The notes: a model not told the origin generated them from the sequence alone. Positions 36,838-45,184 are shown, counted from the first letter of the stretch. The stretch: 64,000 bases of DNA from Acidobacteriota bacterium (GCA_016718135.1 JADKEF010000009.1:1-64000); one strand, 5' to 3'. Numbers and translations are program-made.

Positions 36838-37608
36838 CTACTTGCCCAACAGGCTGTCGGCACCGATCTCTGGCGTGTACCCATCTAAATTCAATCGCGT
36901 CATCCCGCCGGCATCACTAAATGTTCGCATCTTGGATCGTTTACCGTCTCGAAAGAAGAAAAATATGTAGCCGACAAAAAGTCCAACCAGTACGGCACCG
37001 CCCATACCAAAAACGATAACGAGGGCGGTTGAGAAGAAGACATCTGAGGTAGTGAGGACAAAGGCTCGTTCGGCCGAGAAGACGAAAGGGTTTTTGCCGA
37101 GCCACTGTGTCTGTTTTTCGTACTTGACCTGATCGAGCAGAGCTTGGGCGGATGTTGCGTCGGTTATGTCGAAAACAAACGCATTGTAATTGCCGATCCG
37201 CCGATATGCGGTGTTGCTGTCGCGGGAATCATCGAGGAACTGCTTAACTTTAGTGTCCGTCTCACTCGATAGCTGTGGGGATGCAAACTCGACGATAACG
37301 AGCTTTCCCGCCGGATAGGGAGCCGTGACGGCTTCCGTTCCGGGGATGAACTCGATGATGTTCAGGACAGGACGATCACCGAGAGCGGGCTGAAGGCCGG
37401 CAACATTCGTCGCAAATGTCGTTTGGTTGCGAAGGCGTTCCCACTCGGGCAGGTGTTTTATCAAAACAGGGATGCCATCGACCTCAGAGACTTCCTGGCT
37501 CTGGTACTTTGTCGGCTCCGGTGTCTGCGCCACGATAGACGTAGCCATCGCGATCAACGCAAAAGCCAGCAGAAAAATACTTATCGACCTGAACACTCTC
37601 GAAATCAT
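36838..37608 (-). CDS. Hypothetical exported protein with C-terminal membrane anchor
   Basis: ~256 residues from ATG 37608; an upstream in-frame start at 37635 adds nine residues that do not fit a signal peptide. It has a signal peptide (SISIFLLAFALIAMATSIVAQ), a soluble alpha/beta part of ~150 residues, a strong helix (ALVIVFGMGGAVLVGLFVGY) then a basic cytoplasmic tail (FFRDGKRSKMRTFSDAGG). No family recognised. Convergent with the aminotransferase gene (23-bp gap). Confidence 0.7.
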   Translation of the reverse strand: MISRVFRSISIFLLAFALIAMATSIVAQTPEPTKYQSQEVSEVDGIPVLIKHLPEWERLRNQTTFATNVAGLQPALGDRPVLNIIEFIPGTEAVTAPYPAGKLVIVEFASPQLSSETDTKVKQFLDDSRDSNTAYRRIGNYNAFVFDITDATSAQALLDQVKYEKQTQWLGKNPFVFSAERAFVLTTSDVFFSTALVIVFGMGGAVLVGLFVGYIFFFFRDGKRSKMRTFSDAGGMTRLNLDGYTPEIGADSLLGK

Positions 37609-37831
37609 CGTCCCAAAACTCCCAACCGATGCCAAACGGATGTCACGATTCTAGCATTTTCGGCAATAAACGCGCCTGTTAGCGGAATATACCAAAAGGT
37701 ATAGCTTTAGTGCACGAAAGTGTATGCGCATCCGTTCTTTGATGTGCGGCGAATCTTAATGTATGCAAGAAAACTGAACAAGAAGCGTATTATGGCGTTA
37801 AATGTACACTGTCTTCGACCAAAATAGACTT

Positions 37832-37847
37832 TGGCACGCCGATTGAA
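37832..37847 (+). promoter_or_regulatory. Possible sigma-54-like -24/-12 element before the ECF sigma gene
   Basis: TGGCACG-N4-TTGAA at 37832-37847, 27 bases before the start codon, matches the -24 consensus exactly and the -12 consensus (TTGCW) except for one base at the important GC. The leader would be very short. Weak support. Confidence 0.25.
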
Positions 37848-37873
37848 GATAGCCATACAGGGGGGAAACGAAA

Positions 37874-38545
37874 ATGACTACTGAAACCTTAAATTTTCCA
37901 GTTTTTCATAGCGAGCAAGGTGTTGATTTGGACAATGTGTTCTTTTCGAGCCAACCGGAGGCGGTTGACCTGAAAAAAGCTAAGGACTTTGATCTGACAC
38001 AGATGGCGGCACGGGCGGACATGGGAGCCTTTGAGGAGATCTATAGTCGACATCATCGGCGTGTCTACTCGATTTGTTTGAGGATGCTTCAGAGCCCGAC
38101 CGAGGCTGAGGATCTAACTCAGGACGTCTTTATCCAGTTGTATCGCAAGATCGGCAGCTTCCGCGGCGACTCAGCTTTTACCACGTGGCTGCACCGCATG
38201 ACCGTGAATCAGGTCCTGATGCACTTCCGTAAGCGAACGGTGAAGTTTGAAAAGACCACGGAGGAAGGCGAAACACCGGACCAGATCGTCTCCGGCACAG
38301 GCAATCCGCACAAGATGCAGATCGTCGACAAGATCGCTATCGATAACGCGATCGCACAGTTGCCCGAGGGCTACAAGAACGTCTTCGTCCTGCACGATGT
38401 TGAGGGTTTCGAGCACGAAGAGGTCGCGAGAATTCTTGGTTGCTCCGTCGGCACTTCGAAATCGCAGCTTCACAAAGCGAGACTCAAACTGCAGAAGCTT
38501 CTCAAGAAAAAAGCCAACCCGCGTCTTGTCGGGCTGAGTGCATAA
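37874..38545 (+). CDS. RNA polymerase sigma factor, ECF (sigma-70 region 2/4) family
   Basis: 223 residues with a GGGGGA ribosome site 10 bases before ATG. Region 2: EEIYSRHHRRVYSICLRML and AEDLTQDVFIQLYRKI, then FTTWLHRMTVNQVL; region 4: LPEGYKNVFVLHDVEGFEHEE, CSVGTSKSQLHKARLKL. A ~45-residue N-terminal extension precedes region 2. No anti-sigma gene is adjacent downstream, so control may be by another route. Terminator directly after. Confidence 0.93.
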   Translation: MTTETLNFPVFHSEQGVDLDNVFFSSQPEAVDLKKAKDFDLTQMAARADMGAFEEIYSRHHRRVYSICLRMLQSPTEAEDLTQDVFIQLYRKIGSFRGDSAFTTWLHRMTVNQVLMHFRKRTVKFEKTTEEGETPDQIVSGTGNPHKMQIVDKIAIDNAIAQLPEGYKNVFVLHDVEGFEHEEVARILGCSVGTSKSQLHKARLKLQKLLKKKANPRLVGLSA

Positions 38546-38568
38546 GATATCCGATATAATAATACAAC

Positions 38569-38597
38569 GGCCTTCCGGTAACGGAGGGCCATTTTTT
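38569..38597 (+). terminator. Rho-independent terminator of the sigma-factor gene
   Basis: 9-bp stem (38569-38577 / 38582-38590, one G-T pair), GTAA loop, then a run of six T at 38592-38597. Confidence 0.92.
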
Positions 38598-38745
38598 GTG
38601 GTTTTAGGTCGCGATTTGGACTAAAAATCAGACTAAATGATTGCGCCTGAACACGTTACCGAAATGTTGCGCACTATTTAACGCAATTTCTTAGGCGATG
38701 CGCGTTAAATGTTGCAAAAAATAGAGTTAGGGGAAAGTTTTAAAA

Positions 38746-38761
38746 CCACTATATTTTGTGT
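38746..38761 (+). promoter_or_regulatory. NrdR box 1 (distal)
   Basis: CCACTATATTTTGTGT matches the NrdR consensus acaCwAtATaTwGtgt at nearly all core positions. Its centre is 32 bp from box 2, three helical turns, the spacing usual for NrdR pairs. It ends at the -35 element. Confidence 0.75.
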
Positions 38762-38789
38762 TGACAATCGCTTTCCTACACAATATAGT
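38761..38789 (+). promoter_or_regulatory. Sigma-70-type promoter of nrdAB
   Basis: -35 TTGACA (38761-38766), 17-bp spacer, -10 TATAGT (38784-38789). It lies between and overlaps two NrdR boxes, so repressor binding would block polymerase. Confidence 0.85.
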
Positions 38790-38793
38790 CTAT
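38778..38793 (+). promoter_or_regulatory. NrdR box 2 (proximal, over the -10)
   Basis: ACACAATATAGTCTAT keeps the left half of the NrdR consensus (acaCAATATa) and diverges on the right, as proximal boxes often do. It covers the -10 element. Confidence 0.65.
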
Positions 38794-38983
38794 AACACTG
38801 CGGCGAAAGCTTTGAGATTTATAGACGAAGAACCCGCCTGCAAATCCAAATATTTGAGTGAAAAAGCAGCCTTGCTTTGGTTACAAGACAAAGTGGGTAT
38901 GTGGGACTTTCTCTCTCTTTTTCACAGAACGAACGTAGCGTAATGACACGGGACGGTACGCGTAGGGAGCATTGACGACTAAA

Positions 38984-41395
38984 ATGGACACATTCTTTGG
39001 ACAGAGCGGCACAGCGGCGACACGGCAGACTGACGATTCGACACAGACCTCGATGCAGGTCAGAAAGCGTAACGGTTCGCTTGAGCCGGTCGATATCAAT
39101 AAGATCGTGCGGGCGATCACGCGCTGCTGCGTTAATCTGCCGTCGGTCGATAGCCTGAAGATCGCGACCAAGACTATCAGCGGCCTTTACGACGGAGCGA
39201 CGACCAAAGAGCTCGATAAACTCTCGATCCAGACAGCGTCGAGCCTTATTTTTGAAGAGCCGGAATATTCGCGCGTCGCCGCACGTCTGCTAAATCAGTA
39301 TATAGAAAAGGAAGTCCGCAATCAGGAGATACAGTCGTTCTCGCAATCGATCGCATTTGGCGTCAAAGAAGGCCTGATCGGAGACAGAGTCGCTCAGTTT
39401 GTCATTGCCAACAGCCGTAAGCTAAATGACGCGATCGACCAGACGCGGAATGACCTGTTCGAGTTCTTTGGCCTGCGTACATTATATGACCGCTACCTTT
39501 TGAAGAATCCGACGACACGTGATGTGATCGAGTCGCCCCAGTTCTTCTGGATGCGTGTCGCTTGCGGCCTCGCGGAGAGTCCTTATGAAGCGATCGATCT
39601 TTATAATCTCTTCTCATCGCTAGAGTACGTCCCATCGACACCGACGTTGTTCAATTCCGGCACACAGCACGAACAGCTTTCAAGCTGCTTCCTGCTTGAC
39701 TCGCCGCAGGACAGCCTGGACAGCATATATAAGAAGTATTCGGATGTGGCAATGCTCTCGAAATTTTCGGGCGGTATCGGCATCGCATATCACCGTGTAC
39801 GTTCGCGAGGCTCGCTGATCCGGGGAACTAACGGCCACTCGAACGGTATCGTACCTTGGCTCAAGACGTTGGACTCATCCGTTGCTGCGGTAAATCAGGG
39901 CGGCAAACGCAAAGGAGCTTGTTGCGTCTATCTCGAAACCTGGCACGCCGATATCGACGATTTTCTCGAACTTCGCGATAACACCGGCGACGACGCCAGC
40001 CGAACGCACAATCTGAATCTGGCGAACTGGATCCCGGATCTCTTCATGAAGCGCGTTCAGGCAGATGGCCAGTGGTCGCTGTTCGATCCGAAGGTCGTGC
40101 CGCATTTCCCAGACCTTTACGGCGACGAATTTGAGGCGGCCTATGTGAAAGCTGAAGAAGAAGGCCTCTTCATGCGACAGATCAATGCCCGCGATCTCTA
40201 CGCCAAGATGATGCGTACGATGGCGCAGACCGGCAACGGCTGGATGACGTTCAAAGATTCGTCGAACCGCAAATCGAACCAGACCGCGCGGCCCGAGAAC
40301 GTCGTTCACCTTTCCAACCTCTGCACCGAGATCATCGAGGTGACGAGCGACAGCGAGACGGCAGTTTGTAATCTCGGGTCGATCAACGCCTCGCGGTATG
40401 TAAAGGACGGCGGATTTGACTATGAGAAACTTCGCAAAAATGTGAAGCTCGCCGTTCGTCAGCTCGATAAGGTCATCGACCTGAATTATTACGCGATCGA
40501 ATCGACCGCACAGTCGAATAACCGCTGGCGTAATATCGGCCTCGGGTTGATGGGCTTGCAGGATGTTTTCTTCTTGTTGCGGCTACCCTTCGACTCCGAC
40601 GAGGCTCGTAAGATCTCGGCGAAGATCCAGGAAGAGATCTATTATGCGGCGCTCGACGCTTCGAGTGATCTCGCCGTCGAGCGCGGTGCTCATCCCGCGT
40701 TCATTGAAACGCGGGCGGCTCAGGGTGATCTGCAGTTCGATTTCTGGGGCGTAACACCCGACGATATGCCGCGTTGGGACGCTCTGCGAGAGAGGATCAA
40801 GCAGACCGGACTTCGCAATTCGCTGATGATCGCCATCGCACCGACTGCCACGATCGCCTCGATCGCCGGCTGTTACGAGTGCATCGAACCGCAGGTGTCG
40901 AACCTCTTCAAACGCGAGACGCTCTCGGGCGATTTCGTCCAGGTCAACAAATACCTCGTTCAGGAACTCAAGGCCCTCGGCCTGTGGACCGACGAGATCC
41001 GAACAAAGATCAAGCTTTCGGAGGGCTCGGTCCAGGACATCGCCGAATTCAACGACGAACTCAAAGCCATCTACCGCACCGCCTGGGAAGTTCCAATGCG
41101 TTCGCTTATCGACATGATGGCTGACCGCGGAGCTTTCATCGACCAGTCAGCTTCGCTCAACCTCTTCATGGAAAGCCCGAATATCGGCAAGCTCTCGTCG
41201 ATGTATATGTACGCGTGGCAAAAGGGTTTGAAGACGACCTATTATCTTCGCTCACGCCCGGCAACGCGGATCGCACAGGTTGCTGCGGCTGACAACATCG
41301 CATCCGTGATCGAAGAACCGAAGAAGATCTATACGGATGAGGAAGCGTTGGTTTGTTCGTTGGAGAATCCGGAGGCTTGCGAAGCCTGTCAGTAG
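38984..41395 (+). CDS. nrdA: Ribonucleoside-diphosphate reductase class I, alpha subunit
   Basis: ~803 residues from ATG 38984; an in-frame TTG at 38972 has the GGGAG site too close (2 bases). N-terminal ATP-cone (VRKRNGSLEPVDINKIVRAI), so overall activity is probably dATP-regulated. Catalytic cysteines are in SSCFLLDS and AVCNLGSIN, and the Asn-x-Cys-x-Glu radical site in SNLCTEI. C-terminal swinging Cys pair EACEACQ for thioredoxin reduction. Reduces ribonucleotides to deoxyribonucleotides with NrdB. Controlled by a NrdR-boxed promoter. Followed by a palindromic REP-like block and nrdB. Confidence 0.96.
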   Translation: MDTFFGQSGTAATRQTDDSTQTSMQVRKRNGSLEPVDINKIVRAITRCCVNLPSVDSLKIATKTISGLYDGATTKELDKLSIQTASSLIFEEPEYSRVAARLLNQYIEKEVRNQEIQSFSQSIAFGVKEGLIGDRVAQFVIANSRKLNDAIDQTRNDLFEFFGLRTLYDRYLLKNPTTRDVIESPQFFWMRVACGLAESPYEAIDLYNLFSSLEYVPSTPTLFNSGTQHEQLSSCFLLDSPQDSLDSIYKKYSDVAMLSKFSGGIGIAYHRVRSRGSLIRGTNGHSNGIVPWLKTLDSSVAAVNQGGKRKGACCVYLETWHADIDDFLELRDNTGDDASRTHNLNLANWIPDLFMKRVQADGQWSLFDPKVVPHFPDLYGDEFEAAYVKAEEEGLFMRQINARDLYAKMMRTMAQTGNGWMTFKDSSNRKSNQTARPENVVHLSNLCTEIIEVTSDSETAVCNLGSINASRYVKDGGFDYEKLRKNVKLAVRQLDKVIDLNYYAIESTAQSNNRWRNIGLGLMGLQDVFFLLRLPFDSDEARKISAKIQEEIYYAALDASSDLAVERGAHPAFIETRAAQGDLQFDFWGVTPDDMPRWDALRERIKQTGLRNSLMIAIAPTATIASIAGCYECIEPQVSNLFKRETLSGDFVQVNKYLVQELKALGLWTDEIRTKIKLSEGSVQDIAEFNDELKAIYRTAWEVPMRSLIDMMADRGAFIDQSASLNLFMESPNIGKLSSMYMYAWQKGLKTTYYLRSRPATRIAQVAAADNIASVIEEPKKIYTDEEALVCSLENPEACEACQ

Positions 41396-41400
41396 GTTTC

Positions 41401-41573
41401 GATCGCGTAGCGATCCAATGAATTTAGCCGTGGACTTAAGTCCACGGAAAATCGGAAGAAATATACCGTCGCGAAGCGACGTTTGAATCATTCGTCGCTA
41501 CGCGACGAGATCATAACCGCCAACATCCCGTGGACTGAAGTCCACGGCTAAAGTCCTCTTGCCGCTACGCGGC
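41401..41573. repeat. REP/BIME-like palindromic block between nrdA and nrdB
   Basis: Six short palindromes: GATCGCGTAGCGATC (41401), a 25-base unit containing CCGTGGACTTAAGTCCACGG (41423-41447), CGTCGCGAAGCGACG (41467), CGTCGCTACGCGACG (41493), a reverse-oriented CCGTGGACTGAAGTCCACGG unit ending in GGCTAAA (41528-41552) and GCCGCTACGCGGC (41561). The left and right halves are inverted copies, as in a paired REP (BIME). No RAYT transposase gene is in the window. Confidence 0.85.
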
Positions 41574-41584
41574 GTAACAATAAT

Positions 41585-42379
41585 ATGCTACTCGATCAAG
41601 GTTTCAATTTAACGCTTCGTCCGATGAAGTATCCGCAGTTTTATGAGATGTATAAAAATGCGATCAAGAATACGTGGACGGTCGAGGAGGTCGATTTTTC
41701 GACTGATGTGAACGACCTGCGTAACAAGATGACGCCGTCGGAGCGGCATATGATCAATCGTTTGGTGGCGTTTTTCGCGACCGGTGATTCGATCGTATCG
41801 AACAATCTCGTTCTCAATCTCTACAAGCACATCAATTCGCCCGAGGCGAGAATGTATCTCTCGCGGCAGCTCTATGAAGAAGCAGTCCACGTTCAGTTTT
41901 ACCTGACGCTGCTCGATACGTATATTCCCGATCATCACGAACGCGAACAGGCGTTTGCTGCGGTAAATAACATCCCATCGATCCACAAAAAGGCCGAGTT
42001 TTGTTTTAAATGGATCGACTCGATCCAGAATCTGCACGCTCTGGAGACAAAGGAAGACCGCAAACACTTCGACGAAAGCCTCCATCGCCAGATCGTCACG
42101 ATGATCGACGAAGCCGTAACCTGCGAAATGCAGTTTGCCGAGGACATTCTCTCCGGCGGCGTCTCTGGCCTCTCGATAGCCGACATGCGTCAATATCTAG
42201 AGTTCATAGCTGACCAACGCCTTGTCATGCTTGGTCTCCAGAAAGTTTACGGAGCAAAAAACCCGTTCTCGTTCATGGACCTGCAGGATGTACAGGAACT
42301 AGCCAACTTCTTCGAACGCCGCGTCTCGGCGTACCAAGTAGCGGTCGCGGGTGATGTGAGTTTTAACGAGGCCTTCTAG
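41585..42379 (+). CDS. nrdB: Ribonucleotide reductase beta subunit with internal in-frame deletion
   Basis: 264 residues versus ~330 expected. First metal-ligand set is present: Asp68 (ATGDSI), Glu99 and His102 (EEAVHVQFY), with Tyr106 at the radical-Tyr position. The C-terminal part (AEDILSGGVSGLS, YGAKNPFSFMDLQDVQEL, FFERRVSAYQV) is also normal. Between residues 162 and 163 (position ~42070) about 65 residues are missing, exactly the helices that carry the second Glu...Glu-x-x-His ligand set. As written it could not build the dimetal site. Either an assembly collapse or a natural deletion. No strong ribosome site; follows the REP block, same operon as nrdA. Confidence 0.9.
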   Translation: MLLDQGFNLTLRPMKYPQFYEMYKNAIKNTWTVEEVDFSTDVNDLRNKMTPSERHMINRLVAFFATGDSIVSNNLVLNLYKHINSPEARMYLSRQLYEEAVHVQFYLTLLDTYIPDHHEREQAFAAVNNIPSIHKKAEFCFKWIDSIQNLHALETKEDRKHFDESLHRQIVTMIDEAVTCEMQFAEDILSGGVSGLSIADMRQYLEFIADQRLVMLGLQKVYGAKNPFSFMDLQDVQELANFFERRVSAYQVAVAGDVSFNEAF

Positions 42380-42404
42380 GTCGATCGCGCGTTAGCCAGT
42401 AAGA

Positions 42405-42437
42405 AAACGCGGACAGGAAATGCTCCTGTCCGCGTTT
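42405..42437 (+). terminator. Terminator hairpin after nrdB
   Basis: Perfect 14-bp stem (42405-42418 / 42424-42437) with a 5-base loop and AAA/TTT ends inside the stem; could act in both directions between nrdB and the convergent sulfatase. Confidence 0.8.
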
Positions 42438-42539
42438 GTAACTTCTGGGGAACCCGCTTGGACTTTCGGTCTTTCTTGTAACGCGTGTGGAGTGCTGGAG
42501 TCGGCTCTCGACGCGGCTTACCGACCGTATTAAAAAGAA

Positions 42540-42568
42540 GGACCCGGCGACAGGCTCCCGCCGGGTCC
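42540..42568 (-). terminator. Terminator of the sulfatase gene
   Basis: 10-bp GC-rich stem (42540-42549 / 42559-42568). Read on the minus strand it is followed by TTCTTTTTA, a T-rich tract, 9-36 bases past the sulfatase stop. Confidence 0.82.
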
Positions 42569-42576
42569 TCACAAGA

Positions 42577-44247
42577 TCATAGATCGTGCACGGCGGACGT
42601 CGCCACCCAGCCACCATCTACGCCGCCAGGCAGCATCTGTCCGACGTCCTCGCCCACTTCGTCGTCGATCAGCCTGTTCAGCTTGGCATTCATTGCCATG
42701 ATAAGGTCGGCGTTCTTCTCTCGATCCATCGCGAGGTTTTCAACTTCGTTCGGGTCGTTCTGGTGGTCGAACAGCTCGACATCGTTCAATTCGAAAAGCT
42801 CATCGAGCGTGGTCGGTCGGTTGTGCTGTTTGGGCGAAAAATAGCGCGTGAACTGATAGCGGCCGTCGAACACGCTGCGGATGGCACCGCGTTTCATCAT
42901 GTTCGGGTGAATGCCTGCTTCCTTGACCTTCGCCGGTCCGCCCTCCTTCAGCAGATCGCGCGCCTTCATTAGGAAGTCGCCGTCTAGCGAGGCGAACATA
43001 TTGAAACAGTACAGCTGGCCGTCGCGCACGGTGTCGATGTCCGCCTGCTCAGGGGCGGCGAGGACAGAGGAGAAATCCTTGCCCGGAAGATCCTTGGTGA
43101 TCGACGCTTTTGTCTCGGGGCTCGCGTTGGTGAGCGAGATCAGGGTCGGTGCGAGGTCGAGGTGCGTGGTTACGGCCTGGCATCGCTTGCCGCCCTCGTA
43201 GGCCGGGTGAGCCACGATTAGCGGCACGTTGTTCTGTTCGCGATAAGAGGTTGCTCCCTTGCCGGTCATCTGATGGGCGCCGCCGAGTTCGCCGTGGTCC
43301 GAGGTCAGAATCACGATGGTGTTGGAAGCGAGGCCGCGATCCTCAAGTTCGTCGAGCACCGTCATAATGTGGCGATCGACATCGCGCAGTCCGTTGAGAT
43401 AGAAGTTGTGCCGCTTGCGCCAGCGCCAAGTATCCTCGACTGGGATCGGGCCGGTCATCGCGTCGTTCCCCATTGTGTGGTCGGTGTGTGCGGCGGGGCG
43501 TCCGGGAGCGTCGAGCCCCTGCGAAAAACTGGCAGGCAGTTCGAAATCCCACTTCTTAGCGTACATCTCATGCTCCGGATCACCGGCGATGTGGGTCAGA
43601 TTGTTTGCCCCCTGCAGAACCTGTCCGGGCTCGTCCGTGTTGTAGAACATCACGTCGTGCGGGTTGACCAGATTCACTGCCAGGAACCACGGCTTTTTCT
43701 CCTCAGCCAATTCCGAGGCCTTGCCGCGTAGCCAGCTCGCTGCGGCGGCGGCGATCATGCCGTCGTGCAGATAGCCACCGTGCGTATGAGCAATGATGTC
43801 GCCGACACCGAGGTAATCGGAAAAGCCGTAGGCCTCCATCTCCTTGGTGAATATCTTCGTCGGCGCGTCAAGCGTGTTGTCGGTCTCGAACTCGCGGGTG
43901 AGGTGCCATTTGCCCTTGTAGGCGGTGTAGTAGCCGGCCTCGCGGAGTTGGTGCCCGAGCGTCTTGATGTCGGTCGACATGCTCTGCATCCATGGGAAGT
44001 TCGTGTTGTCGAACATCTTGGTCTGTTGGATGTGACGACCTGTATAGATCACCGAACGCGAGGACGTGCACACGCAGGAGTTGATGCGGTGGTTTTCGAA
44101 CACGACGCCTTTCTCCATCAAGCGTTCGTGGGCAGGCAGGCGGTAGTCCTTGGGAACCTCATCCGGGCGGAAACGGCGCTCCTGGTCCGTCAGGATGAAC
44201 ACGATGTTGTAGGGCCCGCCTGCGGCGGACTGATCGACTTCTTTCAT
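42577..44247 (-). CDS. Sulfatase (arylsulfatase/choline-sulfatase superfamily)
   Basis: 556 residues. N-terminal VFILTDQERR metal site, formylglycine motif Cys60-Thr-Ser-Ser-Arg64 then TGR at 69-71 (the usual Pro of CxPSR is Ser), AYKGKWHL, LVNPHD, TSDHGELGG and RSVFDGRYQFTRYF. No signal peptide, so cytoplasmic unless exported otherwise; no maturation factor (FGE/anSME) in the window. GC content appears higher than that of neighbours and it stands alone between terminators, which may mean transfer (inference). Substrate unknown. Confidence 0.88.
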   Translation of the reverse strand: MKEVDQSAAGGPYNIVFILTDQERRFRPDEVPKDYRLPAHERLMEKGVVFENHRINSCVCTSSRSVIYTGRHIQQTKMFDNTNFPWMQSMSTDIKTLGHQLREAGYYTAYKGKWHLTREFETDNTLDAPTKIFTKEMEAYGFSDYLGVGDIIAHTHGGYLHDGMIAAAAASWLRGKASELAEEKKPWFLAVNLVNPHDVMFYNTDEPGQVLQGANNLTHIAGDPEHEMYAKKWDFELPASFSQGLDAPGRPAAHTDHTMGNDAMTGPIPVEDTWRWRKRHNFYLNGLRDVDRHIMTVLDELEDRGLASNTIVILTSDHGELGGAHQMTGKGATSYREQNNVPLIVAHPAYEGGKRCQAVTTHLDLAPTLISLTNASPETKASITKDLPGKDFSSVLAAPEQADIDTVRDGQLYCFNMFASLDGDFLMKARDLLKEGGPAKVKEAGIHPNMMKRGAIRSVFDGRYQFTRYFSPKQHNRPTTLDELFELNDVELFDHQNDPNEVENLAMDREKNADLIMAMNAKLNRLIDDEVGEDVGQMLPGGVDGGWVATSAVHDL

Positions 44248-44373
44248 TGCTTTTGTTGCTCCTTTTTTGTTTCTGTTGCCCCTGACCGCACCAGCTAACG
44301 ACCGTTGGCCTAACCAGCCCGGAATGCGACGTTATCTCGGTCGAAGAATACTGCCTTGGCGTCGGCACTAAAA

Positions 44374-44389
44374 CTGTCATTTTTGACAG
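44374..44389 (-). promoter_or_regulatory. Palindromic CTGTCA-TTTT-TGACAG operator candidate
   Basis: Perfect 6-bp arms around TTTT, ~127 bp upstream of the sulfatase start; a partial second copy lies 64 bp further away (44436-44452). The pair suggests a repressor or activator site for the sulfatase gene. Confidence 0.45.
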
Positions 44390-44567
44390 GTTTTTCCGAA
44401 TTAGTCGGAGAATACGGCGTGAGCGGCGGCGATATAACTGTCATTTCTAACACTTCTTTACGAATCCCGCTGAGGGCGGATCTTCCAAAATTAGGATTTG
44501 GGTCGGCGTCGTTATCAAGTCGCGGTGGCGGGATGAAAATTCTAACGAAGCACTTTAAGAGATCTGC

Positions 44568-44627
44568 CCACGAAAAGACCGAACGCTCGAAGAAAACGTA
44601 TTCTCGAGTCGTTCGGTCTTTTCGTGG
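44568..44627 (-). terminator. Bidirectional terminator-like hairpin
   Basis: Perfect 18-bp stem (44568-44585 / 44610-44627) with an inner CTCGA/TCGAG mini-stem. The arms contain AAAAGACCGAACG and CGTTCGGTCTTTT, the A-run/T-run arrangement of bidirectional terminators. 16 bp past the stop of the small membrane-protein gene. Confidence 0.78.
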
Positions 44628-44643
44628 CCAAGCGGAAGTTCGA

Positions 44644-45108
44644 TCAAGACTGCTCTACGGTACTCTGCTCAGCGATCCGCAACGCTCGGCTGACCATCCA
44701 GATGGCGGTCAGAGCGACCACGACCGGGTTAAGCAGCATCACCGGCATCGGGACAAGGTGCGTCAGCCCGCTCAACAGGAAAAACCATGCACGCTGGGTC
44801 AGCAAGCCGAGTATCGAAACAGCGAAGAATATGCGAGAAAGCCGACGGGTGCGATGTCGCAGCATTGTGACTGAACCCAAAAACGACCCTATGACTCCGA
44901 GCGAGTAACCCACAGTGGCCCAAAACGGTTCGGCCGTCATGATCTCAAGCCCCACTGAAGATATTTGCTCTGCCTTCTCGGCCTCGGACAGTAGATAAGG
45001 ATACACCAACTGTATAACGCCTAGAATATTTATCAACACCATCAAACCTGCGAAAACCCAGAACCACCACGGTGTGGCGGTCTTCCTCTTGTTTGTGTCG
45101 GAACTCAT
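44644..45108 (-). CDS. Hypothetical four-helix membrane protein
   Basis: 154 residues from ATG 45108, chosen because AGGAGG lies 6 bases upstream. Four hydrophobic helices: WWFWVFAGLMVLINILGVI, FWATVGYSLGVIGSFLGSV, RIFFAVSILGLLTQRAWFFLL and PVMLLNPVVVALTAIWMV. No family recognised. Part of a run of small membrane-protein genes on the minus strand. Confidence 0.7.
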   Translation of the reverse strand: MSSDTNKRKTATPWWFWVFAGLMVLINILGVIQLVYPYLLSEAEKAEQISSVGLEIMTAEPFWATVGYSLGVIGSFLGSVTMLRHRTRRLSRIFFAVSILGLLTQRAWFFLLSGLTHLVPMPVMLLNPVVVALTAIWMVSRALRIAEQSTVEQS

Positions 45109-45184
45109 AACACGCCTCCTGCTCAAGATGAAAGTTTGGACACGAGTCTAATCCTGACGGCAGTATTTGTCCAGACTCCGACCC

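Larger units (their letters stand above)
38598..38983. other. 386-bp leader/promoter region of nrdA
   Basis: Holds a 9-bp inverted repeat ATTTAACGC...GCGTTAAAT (38676-38710), a consensus promoter (38761-38789) and two NrdR-type boxes. A 61-codon frame (38758-38943) overlaps the promoter, has no ribosome site and no recognisable protein, and is rejected. The transcribed leader would be ~190 bases. Confidence 0.6.
44248..44643. other. 396-bp region upstream of the sulfatase
   Basis: No gene seen. It contains a CTGTCA-TTTT-TGACAG palindrome (44374-44389), a second related site AACTGTCATTTCTAACA (44436-44452) and a very strong hairpin (44568-44627). The frames that cross it lack recognisable protein. 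Confidence 0.55.

Noticed and set aside
38758..38943. 61-codon frame upstream of nrdA
   Set aside because: It overlaps the -35/-10 promoter and NrdR boxes, lacks a ribosome site and has no similarity I recognise.
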